DNA of 7,415 nucleotides, taken from NCBI GenBank assembly GCA_020201295.1, contig JAIVHA010000164.1, forward strand, positions 1-7,415, in the 5' to 3' direction. The notes beneath the pieces were generated by a model, which had not been told where the DNA came from, made no database searches, and worked only from the letters and a program-made list of their open reading frames with translations. How positions within the stretch are numbered: the first letter of the stretch is position 1; every line of letters begins with the position of its first letter. Both the position numbers and the translations under genes were made by a program. The stretch comes from Lysobacteraceae bacterium. Its GTDB lineage: Bacteria > Pseudomonadota > Gammaproteobacteria > DSM-19610. Shown here piece after piece: positions 1 to 5,658 of the stretch.

Positions 1-245
1 ATGGAACCATACTCCTGGCCGATCCGGCCATCGGCTCGATTACCGTCCCGCGCGCCCAGTTCGAGTCGATCTGGGACGGGACCGTCCTGGCTGCCCGCGC
101 AAACCTCCAGGTGGCCAGAAACCATTTCAACAGCATCCGGGACTGGGAGCCCTGGCCAAGGGCGCCCATCACCCGGGGCGTGGATCGATCCGGCTTGGGA
201 ATGTTCGTATTGTCGTTGCCAGGACGCAACGAGTTGGGGAGGTAG
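1..245 (+). CDS. C39-family cysteine peptidase, C-terminal fragment (5' end outside window)
   Basis: Partial gene read in the frame starting at base 3. It gives 80 residues and ends at TAG 243-245; bases 1-2 belong to the preceding codon. The start of the fragment, GTILLADPAIGSITVPRAQF followed by ESIWDG, is the characteristic C-terminal part of C39 peptidases. The Asp of the ADPA motif is the third catalytic residue, and the [R/E]-x-F-x-x-x-W-x-G segment follows it. The catalytic Cys and His would lie upstream of the window. In this family the domain cleaves after a double glycine; stand-alone versions such as FapD serve secretion systems without an attached ABC transporter. Whether this one is stand-alone or fused cannot be seen, but its C-terminus runs only about 60 residues past the Asp motif, so no ABC domain follows. 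The next gene starts 3 bp after the stop, with its ribosome binding site inside this gene. This points to one operon and to the next protein as substrate. Family call fairly sure; substrate inferred. Confidence 0.8.
   Translation, partial: GTILLADPAIGSITVPRAQFESIWDGTVLAARANLQVARNHFNSIRDWEPWPRAPITRGVDRSGLGMFVLSLPGRNELGR
236..242 (+). promoter_or_regulatory. Ribosome binding site of the 249-890 gene, inside the end of the peptidase gene
   Basis: GGGGAGG lies 6 bp before the ATG at 249 and overlaps the last codons of the C39 peptidase gene (stop 243-245). It fixes the start of the exported protein and supports coupled translation of the two genes. Confidence 0.7.
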
Positions 246-248
246 GCC

Positions 249-890
249 ATGAACAAACTGCGGCGATCGTACCTGGATTACTGTCGCCTGGGTTCACTGG
301 CGACACTCACCTGGCTGTCCTGTAGCGTAACTGCTATTGCCTCACCCTCTACTTCCGACGGGTTTGACTGCACTGCCTGCACGATTCTGTCCCAGAGCGA
401 GCTCGAGGTGCAACGTGGCGGTTTTTCATTCGCCGGGCTCAGTTTCGAGTTTGGCGCCAACATACGCTCCTTTATCGATAATCGCCTGGTCCTGGAGAGC
501 ATCATTACCATCATGCAAGACGGGACCATCCAGCACCAGGCCGTCTCCTTGCCGGACAACATGCCGGGTGCGACCCAGGTCACGAACGTCACGCCGCAGC
601 CGGGGCCCGGCACTCCCAAGTCAGTCATCACGAATGCACCACCCGACGTGGACCTTCCAGGACTCGGCAACGCTCTGGGCGTCAGCGTCAATGACCACAA
701 GGGGTTCACCGCCGCCCTGCATGAAGCGACTCGACAGCGCATCACCAGCACCCTCATCAATACTGCAAGTCATCGCGATTTGCGCCAGGAACTCGAGGTC
801 AGGGTCAATGTGGAAAATTTCCGGCAGTTTCACCAGGACGTGCGCCAGAGCCTGCTGAACAACCGCATCGACGCTTCACGACTGCGCTGA
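249..890 (+). CDS. Exported protein with Sec signal peptide followed by a double-glycine (C39-type) leader
   Basis: A 213-residue protein whose function I cannot name. The ATG is preceded by GGGGAGGT with 6-bp spacing. Residues 1-13 are basic, 14-31 hydrophobic, and AIA-S at 29-32 is a good signal peptidase I site. Residues 41-44 are a CxxC. Residues 47-58 (LSQSELEVQRGG) place L at -12, S at -11, E at -8, L at -7 and GG at -2/-1, the classic double-glycine leader pattern except for Q at -4. Cleavage there would leave a mature protein of about 155 residues beginning FSFAG. The mature part has an alternating, beta-like segment (59-92), a Pro/Gly-rich linker (about 102-141), and a C-terminal segment rich in helix formers (about 153-213). 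From memory, other proteobacterial proteins share the RGGF plus FSFG-like start and the C-terminal segment, often beside C39 peptidases; I could not check this. No amyloid repeats are seen. It may be a substrate, chaperone or adhesin accessory of a Fap-like exporter. Confidence 0.8.
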   Translation: MNKLRRSYLDYCRLGSLATLTWLSCSVTAIASPSTSDGFDCTACTILSQSELEVQRGGFSFAGLSFEFGANIRSFIDNRLVLESIITIMQDGTIQHQAVSLPDNMPGATQVTNVTPQPGPGTPKSVITNAPPDVDLPGLGNALGVSVNDHKGFTAALHEATRQRITSTLINTASHRDLRQELEVRVNVENFRQFHQDVRQSLLNNRIDASRLR

Positions 891-904
891 ACGGGGTTCA
901 GCGC
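884..904. terminator. Perfect 9-bp hairpin between converging genes
   Basis: GCGCTGAAC (884-892), a GGG loop, then GTTCAGCGC (896-904). The left arm contains the TGA stop (888-890) of the exported-protein gene. The minus-strand barrel gene ends 22 bp to the right (stop 926-928). The stem is strong, but no T-run follows on either strand, so it is not a textbook intrinsic terminator. It may be a bidirectional transcription barrier or protect the RNA 3' ends. The symmetry is certain, the function inferred. Confidence 0.5.
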
Positions 905-925
905 CCCCGATCATCATGCAAGCCC

Positions 926-1987
926 TCATATCGCATAGGGCAGACGCAGGGTGATTCCCACGTCCGGAGCGTCCGCGGTTATACCCAGCTCCAGGTTCAC
1001 ATTGGCGTTGAGTCGGTCGCTAATCCGGTGACTGAATCCCAGCAGCAAAGAGCCCACGTCCAGGCTGGAACTCGACAGGCTCACGCCGTTGATCGTGGTG
1101 CTGCTCGAGCGGATGAAGTCGTGCTTGTAGCCAAGCGAGAACGAGGCGCGTGAATTGATCGAATAGGCCATGCCGAAACTGAAGCGGACCACGTCACCCG
1201 GATCCACGTTACCAATGGTCTGGTTATCGCTCCCCTCAACCACGAAGGTCGTGTTGACGTCCTCGTCGAAATTATACAGATACCCGAGGTTGGCATAGAA
1301 CACCGCTGGATCGGACGGGTACAGCGCCGTCACGCTGGGCTCCACGGCATGGAAACCGGATCCGGTGGGCAAGCTGGTCTGTATCCCCTCGTTATTGCGC
1401 GGCACGTCATAGGGACCCTCGCCCGTGGTGGACTTGTAGCGCACATTGCCAATGAAGATCGGCCAGCCACTGCTTCCGGCATTCATCTGGTAGTGCAGGG
1501 CCAGCTCCACATCCCCGATGCCATTACCTTCCAGGTCACGGGTGACTTGTGGTTCGCTGACCACGGAAGGGATGGTGGCTCGCAAGGTATCGTCACGCCA
1601 GATATAGGGCAGCCTGCCTTCCACTTCCAGTCTGGGCGTTATGCCATAGCGCAAGGTAAGCGCTGGCGAGATCAGGTTGCGGTCGGCATCCTCGGCTTCC
1701 AGTATCCCGATCAGGAAGGTTTCCAGGATCTCGACACCCAGGAACGACAGGCGGTTGATCTGGGAATTGGAGAATTGCAGGGAAGGCTCGATGACCCATG
1801 TCCCTTTCGGCGTCAGCACACCACCGATATTGGCGATCGCCTGTATCTCCGGCCGCACCTCGGCCGTGGGTTCTGGTGCCTGGCCAACGGGCTGATCCGG
1901 TGGCGGGGTATCCGCCCAAGTCGTGGCAGGAAACAAAACTGTCGCGAGTAAGGCGGATGAAAGAGAGAAACCATTATTTTTATTCAT
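926..1987 (-). CDS. Outer-membrane beta-barrel protein, FapF-like/Phenol_MetA_deg-type putative transporter
   Basis: A 353-residue protein. Residues 1-25 form a signal peptide (hydrophobic core SALLATVLF, cleavage TWA-D), followed by a Pro-rich stretch to about residue 40. From about residue 50 the chain shows repeated amphipathic strands with aromatic ends (GTWVIEPSLQFS, LTLRYGITPRLEVEGRLPYI, ELALHYQM, VFYANLGYLYNF, VRFSFGMAYSI, ASFSLGYKHDFI, SLLLGFSHRI, ANVNLELGI), as in a barrel of a dozen or so strands. The motifs VLTPKGTWVIEPSLQF and LGVEILETFLIGILEAEDAD are the type I associate with barrels annotated 'transporter' in the meta-pathway phenol-degradation family, to which Fap exporter FapF is related. 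It lacks the long N-terminal coiled-coil region of Pseudomonas FapF. The last residue is Ile rather than the usual Phe of the barrel-assembly signal, with Tyr at -3. The ATG overlaps the regulator's TGA (ATGA) and follows GGAG with 7-bp spacing. Likely role: outer-membrane exit for the neighbouring secreted protein (inferred). Confidence 0.75.
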   Translation of the reverse strand: MNKNNGFSLSSALLATVLFPATTWADTPPPDQPVGQAPEPTAEVRPEIQAIANIGGVLTPKGTWVIEPSLQFSNSQINRLSFLGVEILETFLIGILEAEDADRNLISPALTLRYGITPRLEVEGRLPYIWRDDTLRATIPSVVSEPQVTRDLEGNGIGDVELALHYQMNAGSSGWPIFIGNVRYKSTTGEGPYDVPRNNEGIQTSLPTGSGFHAVEPSVTALYPSDPAVFYANLGYLYNFDEDVNTTFVVEGSDNQTIGNVDPGDVVRFSFGMAYSINSRASFSLGYKHDFIRSSSTTINGVSLSSSSLDVGSLLLGFSHRISDRLNANVNLELGITADAPDVGITLRLPYAI

Positions 1988-3429
1988 CTCGAATCTCCAG
2001 ACCGGGCAATAATCGACATGGGATGTGGACGGATTCTTTCGCCGAAACTCGCACTTACATCGATGCCACCTTGCTTACCTTCACTTGCGTTGATGCAGTG
2101 CTTCTGCATCAGCCTGTACAGCGTCATGCGGGCCACACCGAGGCGGCGGGCGGCTTCGGAAACATTGTTGCTGGATTGACGCAAGCCAGCCAGGATCGCC
2201 TGGCGCTCGGCATCGATCCGCGCCTGGGCCAGAGTTTCGGTCGCAAGTTCCGGTTCCGCATGGAACAGCTCCAGTTCCTGCGGCGTGATCAACCGGTGTT
2301 CACACATGATGGTCGCACGGCGCACCCGGTTGATGAGTTCGCGCACATTGCCTGGCCAACAGTAGTCACGCATGACCTGTAGCGCCTGCTGGCTGAAGCC
2401 ACTGACATTGTGATTGCGTTCCTTGGCGAAGATGGAAAAGAAATATCGCGCCAGCGGTTCGATGTCCTCTACCCGTTCGCGCAGGTCCGGCATCCTGAGC
2501 TGTACCACGTTGAGCCGGTAGTACAGGTCCTCGCGGAACTCTCCCTTTTCCACGGCATCATGCAGCTCCACATGACTCGCGGTAATCACCCGTACGTCGA
2601 TCTGTATCGAGTCCATGCCCCCCACGCGTTCAATGGTCCTTTCCTGCAGGAAACGCAGCAGGTTGACCTGCAGGTCCAGGGGCAGGTCGGCGATTTCGTC
2701 GAGGAAAATCGTGCCTCCATTCGCCGCCTCCAGGCGTCCGATCTTGCGCCGGTGCGCACCTGTGAAGGCGCCCCGTTCATGGCCGAACAGTTCCGAATGA
2801 ATCAGGGTAGGTGATATGGCGCCGCAATTGATGGCGACGAACGGCCCCTTCCCGCGTGCTGAACGATCATGAATGGACCTCGCGGCCAGTTCCTTGCCGG
2901 TGCCGCTACTACCGCTGATCATGACCGATGCATCGACACTGGCGATCTTCCCGATCTGCTTGAACACCTGTTGCATCCGCTCGCTGACACCGATCATGCC
3001 GGCGCTGGACAGATCGCGGTGTTGAACACGATTGGCGTGCCGGCTGGCATGGGCCATGCCATAGGCATGACCGAGGCACTGGGACAGGCGCAGCGGATCC
3101 ACCGGCTCCGTATGGTAGTCATGGAAATAGCCGGGAATCAGGCCGATGTCGATCAGCTTGATCAAGCGCTCGGGCGGGATGATTCCGACCCATGCCGCCG
3201 TGGGCGTCAATTGCATGAGCCGTTCCAGGCCTAGCGGGATATCCGGGTCCAGAGTCTCCCCGAAATGAATGATGCCCAGCCCCACGCCTTCCTGTTGTAC
3301 GGCCCGCGCGGCCTGCTCGATACTGTCGACCACCCGGATATGCCAACCGTCGGCGCGCATGGCCTGAATCAATGGCCGGCAGGCGGATTCCTCTATCAAG
3401 TACAGATAGACCAGACTTCGCGTCTTCAT
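1984..3429 (-). CDS. Sigma-54-dependent enhancer-binding regulator, VpsR/BerB-like (degenerate receiver, AAA+, Fis HTH)
   Basis: A 481-residue protein. Residues 1-125 are a receiver-like domain without the acidic pocket or phosphoacceptor Asp (the core strand reads LGIIHFGE, 51-58). With its ending GYFHDYHTEPVD...LGHAYGMA (100-126), it resembles the N-terminal domain of VpsR and Burkholderia BerB, which bind c-di-GMP and control exopolysaccharide and biofilm genes. The AAA+ domain (about 145-385) is complete: Walker A GSSGTGKE (173-180), GAFTGA sigma-54 contact loop (220-225), Walker B IFLDEIADLP (241-250), arginine-finger segment FREDLYYRLNV (298-308), WPGNVREL sensor II (358-365). An intact GAFTGA suggests real sigma-54 activation. 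A Fis-type helix-turn-helix lies at about 405-443, followed by a 38-residue basic tail. The start ATG follows AGGGGG with 7-bp spacing. The overlap with the barrel gene indicates co-transcription. Likely activator of the export locus, possibly c-di-GMP responsive; ligand and targets are inferred. Confidence 0.9.
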   Translation of the reverse strand: MKTRSLVYLYLIEESACRPLIQAMRADGWHIRVVDSIEQAARAVQQEGVGLGIIHFGETLDPDIPLGLERLMQLTPTAAWVGIIPPERLIKLIDIGLIPGYFHDYHTEPVDPLRLSQCLGHAYGMAHASRHANRVQHRDLSSAGMIGVSERMQQVFKQIGKIASVDASVMISGSSGTGKELAARSIHDRSARGKGPFVAINCGAISPTLIHSELFGHERGAFTGAHRRKIGRLEAANGGTIFLDEIADLPLDLQVNLLRFLQERTIERVGGMDSIQIDVRVITASHVELHDAVEKGEFREDLYYRLNVVQLRMPDLRERVEDIEPLARYFFSIFAKERNHNVSGFSQQALQVMRDYCWPGNVRELINRVRRATIMCEHRLITPQELELFHAEPELATETLAQARIDAERQAILAGLRQSSNNVSEAARRLGVARMTLYRLMQKHCINASEGKQGGIDVSASFGERIRPHPMSIIARSGDSR

Positions 3430-3477
3430 GCATCAGCCCCCTGAAAAGTGTGACACGCACGGTCGCGGCAACCACGG

Positions 3478-3493
3478 TGGCACACGATACGCA
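3478..3493 (+). promoter_or_regulatory. Sigma-54-like -24/-12 element, pointing toward the epimerase 3' end
   Basis: TGGCACACGATACGCA matches the sigma-54 consensus TGGCAC-N5-TTGCA: full -24 hexamer, GC at -12, and the required 10 bp between GG and GC. The TT before GC is AC here. Transcription would start near 3505 and run away from the regulator, where no plus-strand gene is seen, so this may be chance or a promoter for an antisense or small RNA. Confidence 0.3.
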
Positions 3494-3494
3494 A

Positions 3495-3519
3495 GCCATA
3501 CTGGCGTCTATCGCCATAC
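3495..3519. promoter_or_regulatory. Candidate operator: repeated GCCATAC with inverted GCCA/TGGC half-sites
   Basis: GCCATAC occurs at 3495-3501 and again at 3513-3519. Between them, TGGCG-TCTAT-CGCCA (3502-3516) is a perfect 5-bp inverted repeat, and GCCA-TAC-TGGC (3495-3505) is another. The cluster sits about 65-90 bp upstream of the regulator start and just downstream of a possible -10 (CATAAT on the minus strand, 3521-3526). It could be an autoregulatory binding site; this is inferred from symmetry and position only. Confidence 0.3.
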
Positions 3520-3520
3520 C

Positions 3521-3526
3521 ATTATG
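3521..3526 (-). promoter_or_regulatory. Possible -10 box of the regulator-barrel operon
   Basis: Minus-strand CATAAT (one mismatch to TATAAT) lies upstream of the regulator, implying a leader of about 85 nt. No good -35 hexamer stands 16-18 bp upstream, only AT-rich sequence around TTACTC. Weak call. Confidence 0.2.
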
Positions 3527-3559
3527 TATTCAGCCTGACCGTGAGTAATATTTATTATT

Positions 3560-3623
3560 AAAAACAATAAGTAAGCTGGTATCCGCAGATGCGCGGTAAA
3601 AAGAGTATGGAAATACAGCTTAC
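3560..3623 (-). terminator. Hairpin plus T-tract, probable terminator of the epimerase transcript
   Basis: Read on the minus strand, GTAAGCTGTAT (3613-3623) pairs with ATACCAGCTTAC (3571-3582) with one bulged base. A 30-nt loop between them contains a second small stem, CCGC/GCGG (3583-3596). TTATTGTTTTT (3560-3570) follows directly. It starts 40 bp after the epimerase stop. The long loop is unusual for an intrinsic terminator, hence moderate confidence. Confidence 0.4.
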
Positions 3624-3662
3624 CCCTGCATTCGGTGAGTGTAGCCCAGGATACATAATTTG

Positions 3663-4532
3663 CTATGAGTCAATGAAACAGCTATCCAGCCCTGCCTCCA
3701 GATCCGGATATTGCAGCGAGATACCCAGTTCGTTCAGCATGCGCTCGTTCCTGAGACGCTTCGACTCCTGCATATAGCCCAGCATACCCGGGGTGAGTTG
3801 CTGTTCCGCTTCCTCCCGGTCCAGCGTGGGAGGACGCGGCAGGCCGGCACGGTCGGCGATACGGTTGAAGTAATCGACCATGTTGGAAGGATGGCCGTCG
3901 CTGACATTGTAGGCTGTGCCGGATACACCACGCACCATGGCGGCCAGGCAAATCGCGGCCAGGTCGTCCGCATGAATGCGGTTGGTGTAGGGACACTGGT
4001 CCTCCCGCAACAGTGGCAGGCCCTTTCGCAGCCGCTCCAGCGGCAGGCGGCCGGGCCCGTAGATACCGGGTACGCGCAGGATCACCACGGGGATTCCGGT
4101 GCGTTCCGACCAGGCCTTCAGCTGGCGCTCGGCATCGAGGCGACGCAGGCCGCGACGGGTGTCCGGCCGCAGGGGCGCGTCCTCGTCGATCCAGGCGCCA
4201 CCGCAGTCACCGTACACGGCACTGGTGCTGATATAGACGATGCGCCGCGGCAAGCCGTCCCGCTCCAGGGCGGCCAGCACGGCAGCCATGCGCGGGTCGC
4301 GGTCGCCGCTGGTCGGCGGCGGGGCGAAATAATAGAGTTCGGTTCCCGCAGACGGCAGTGGCGGCAAGGGCCGGTCCAGGTCCGCCTCCAGCGCCTCGAT
4401 GCCCAGGTCCCGCAGTTGCACCGCGCTCTGCGGCGAACGCACCAGACCCGTGACCGGGGCACCGGCCGCCTGGCAGGCCCGCGCCACGCGTCGGCCGACA
4501 TCGCCACAGCCCAGGATTAGCACAGCGTTCAT
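3663..4532 (-). CDS. NAD-dependent epimerase/SDR family oxidoreductase (YeeZ-like, atypical)
   Basis: A 289-residue cytoplasmic Rossmann-fold protein. The N-terminus MNAVLILGCGDVGRRVA is a glycine-rich dinucleotide site (G8, G10, G13). Residues 99-108 (VYISTSAVYG) carry the Ser and Tyr of the extended-SDR active site (S102 or S104, Y107), but the YxxxK lysine is absent at +4 (YGDCG), as in the atypical YeeZ-type group. Further family marks are RRLDAER (130-136), VILRVPGIYGPGR (150-162), NRIHADDLA (184-192) and YNVSDGHP (208-215). The substrate is not known; members are annotated only as NAD-dependent epimerase or dehydratase. Length is normal for the group. The start is supported by GGGAGGT 6 bp before the ATG. 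It is transcribed divergently from the ferredoxin-type reductase, with only 65 bp between the two chosen starts. Confidence 0.85.
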   Translation of the reverse strand: MNAVLILGCGDVGRRVARACQAAGAPVTGLVRSPQSAVQLRDLGIEALEADLDRPLPPLPSAGTELYYFAPPPTSGDRDPRMAAVLAALERDGLPRRIVYISTSAVYGDCGGAWIDEDAPLRPDTRRGLRRLDAERQLKAWSERTGIPVVILRVPGIYGPGRLPLERLRKGLPLLREDQCPYTNRIHADDLAAICLAAMVRGVSGTAYNVSDGHPSNMVDYFNRIADRAGLPRPPTLDREEAEQQLTPGMLGYMQESKRLRNERMLNELGISLQYPDLEAGLDSCFIDS

Positions 4533-4597
4533 CGGTTTACCTCCCTACACAAATCGGCCAGACTTGACGACTTTTGTCAGATCGGGGAATGGGCGAC
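4533..4597. promoter_or_regulatory. Short divergent promoter region
   Basis: These 65 bp must carry the start signals of both the epimerase (minus) and the reductase (plus), unless the reductase begins at the upstream TTG. TTGACG at 4564-4569 on the plus strand is a possible -35, but no -10 fits at the right spacing before the ATG. TGAC-N7-GTCA (4565-4579) is a small inverted repeat. Exact promoters cannot be fixed. Confidence 0.35.
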
Positions 4598-5638
4598 ATG
4601 GTCTACCGGGTACGGATTCAGCCGAGCGGCCACCAGTTCGAGGTGCGTACGGGTGAAACCCTGCTGGATGCCGCCCTGCGCCAGGGCCTGGCACTGCCCT
4701 ATGGCTGCCGTAACGGCAGCTGCGGCAGTTGCAAGGGCCGTGTGCTCTCCGGGCAGTTCCAGTATACCGGCGGGCAACGCCCGCCAGGACTCGATGCCCA
4801 GGAAGCGGCCAACGGTCTCGCCCTGTTCTGCCAGGCCATGCCCGGGAGCGATATGAGTATCGAAGCACGTGAAATCCACCGTGTCGGTGACCTCCCGGTC
4901 AAGACCCTGCCCTGCCGGGCGGAACAATTACGCCAGGCGGCCCATGACGTAATGGTCATCCAGCTCAAGCTGCCGGCCGCGGAGCGCCTGCAGTTCCTGG
5001 CCGGCCAGTACCTGGAGATCCTGCTCAAGGACGGACGCCGGCGCGCCTTTTCCATCGCCAACCCGCCCCACGAGGATGCCTGCATCGAACTGCACATCCG
5101 CCACGTGGAAGGCGGTACCTTCACCGACCATGTGTTCGCGGACATGAAGGCGCGCACCCTGCTGCGCATCGAGGGTCCTTTCGGCAACTTCTTCCTGCGC
5201 GAGGAATCCGACCGGCCCATCCTGCTGATCGGCGGCGGCACCGGCCTGGCGCCCCTGAAGAGCATGATCGAACACGCCTTCCATGTGGGCCTCACGCGGC
5301 CCATGCACTTGTTCTGGGGGGTACGCGCGCGCCGCGACCTGTACATGGATGAGCTGCCCAGCCGTTGGGCAGCGGAGCACGCAGGCTTCCAGTACACCCC
5401 GGTTCTGTCACAACCCCGCCCCGAGGACGCCTGGCCGGGGGAAACGGGCACGGTGGTGGAGGCGGTACTGCGCCGCTATCCCGACCTCAGCGGGTTCGAT
5501 GCCTATATCGCCGGCCCACCCGCCATGTGCGAGGCCGCCCGCGAGGCCTTCCGGGAACAGGGCCTGCCGGAGGAACGCATGTTCTCCGACGCCTTCGAAT
5601 ATGCCGCCGACAGCCCGGCGACCGGCTCAAAATCCTAG
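4598..5638 (+). CDS. 2Fe-2S/FAD/NAD(P)H reductase, CDP-6-deoxy-delta-3,4-glucoseen reductase-like
   Basis: A 346-residue three-domain electron-transfer flavoprotein. Residues 1-90 are a plant-type ferredoxin domain with cluster ligands C37-x4-C42-x2-C45 and C78. Residues about 100-200 are the FAD domain: RAFS (149-152) replaces RxYS, and GPFGNFFLRE lies at 193-202. Residues about 205-335 are the NAD(P)H domain: GGGTGLAP (212-219), AGPPAMCEAAR (305-315), terminal FSDAFEY. It would move electrons from NAD(P)H through FAD to 2Fe-2S and on to an unknown partner. The 'glucoseen reductase' name comes from ascarylose synthesis; no deoxysugar genes are nearby, so the true partner is open. The frame is open from a TTG at 4574 with ATGs at 4589 and 4598. 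I prefer 4598 because GGGGA (4584-4588) stands 9 bp before it and family members begin M-x-[YF]-x-V-x-I-Q-P-S-G-H. Converges on hemY with 14 bp between stops. Confidence 0.85.
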   Translation: MVYRVRIQPSGHQFEVRTGETLLDAALRQGLALPYGCRNGSCGSCKGRVLSGQFQYTGGQRPPGLDAQEAANGLALFCQAMPGSDMSIEAREIHRVGDLPVKTLPCRAEQLRQAAHDVMVIQLKLPAAERLQFLAGQYLEILLKDGRRRAFSIANPPHEDACIELHIRHVEGGTFTDHVFADMKARTLLRIEGPFGNFFLREESDRPILLIGGGTGLAPLKSMIEHAFHVGLTRPMHLFWGVRARRDLYMDELPSRWAAEHAGFQYTPVLSQPRPEDAWPGETGTVVEAVLRRYPDLSGFDAYIAGPPAMCEAAREAFREQGLPEERMFSDAFEYAADSPATGSKS

Positions 5639-5658
5639 TTTGATAGCGTTGCCTAGGA
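5633..5658. terminator. Inverted repeat spanning the two convergent stop codons
   Basis: TCCTAG (5633-5638) and CTAGGA (5653-5658) form 6-bp arms around a 14-nt loop. The left arm includes the reductase TAG and the right arm the hemY stop (TAG on the minus strand). There is no T-run, so termination activity is doubtful; this is the only symmetric element between the genes. Confidence 0.25.

Larger units (their letters stand above)
3430..3662. other. 233-bp intergenic region between regulator and epimerase genes
   Basis: No convincing gene lies here; a short plus-strand frame from 3589 runs into the antisense of the epimerase and has no clear ribosome binding site. The region holds the presumed promoter of the minus-strand regulator-barrel operon, with AGGGGG as ribosome binding site about 3437-3442. 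The core at 3546-3570 is very AT-rich. The separate short elements are listed individually. Confidence 0.6.

Noticed and set aside
1..252. Plus-strand frame with ATG at base 1 (83 residues)
   Set aside because: Its translation is Ser/Pro/Arg-rich without family features, while the frame starting at base 3 gives a clear C39 peptidase C-terminus.
301..335. Lipoprotein signal (Cys25) in the exported protein
   Set aside because: The residues before Cys25 read W-L-S and do not fit a lipobox, whereas AIA-S at 29-32 is a good signal peptidase I site.
1840..1870. GG at about residues 44-45 of the barrel protein as a second double-glycine leader
   Set aside because: The residues before it lack the LS-EL pattern; the segment is the start of the barrel family motif.
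1349..1951. Plus-strand open frame of 200 residues opposite the barrel gene
   Set aside because: Antisense shadow; the minus frame has a signal peptide and regular beta strands and is coupled to the regulator.
3589..3777. Possible 62-residue small protein downstream of the sigma-54-like element
   Set aside because: No clear ribosome binding site, no recognisable features, and most of it is antisense to the conserved end of the epimerase.
3711..4520. Plus-strand open frame of 269 residues opposite the epimerase
   Set aside because: Composition typical of an antisense shadow; the epimerase frame has a dinucleotide-binding motif and conserved SDR blocks.
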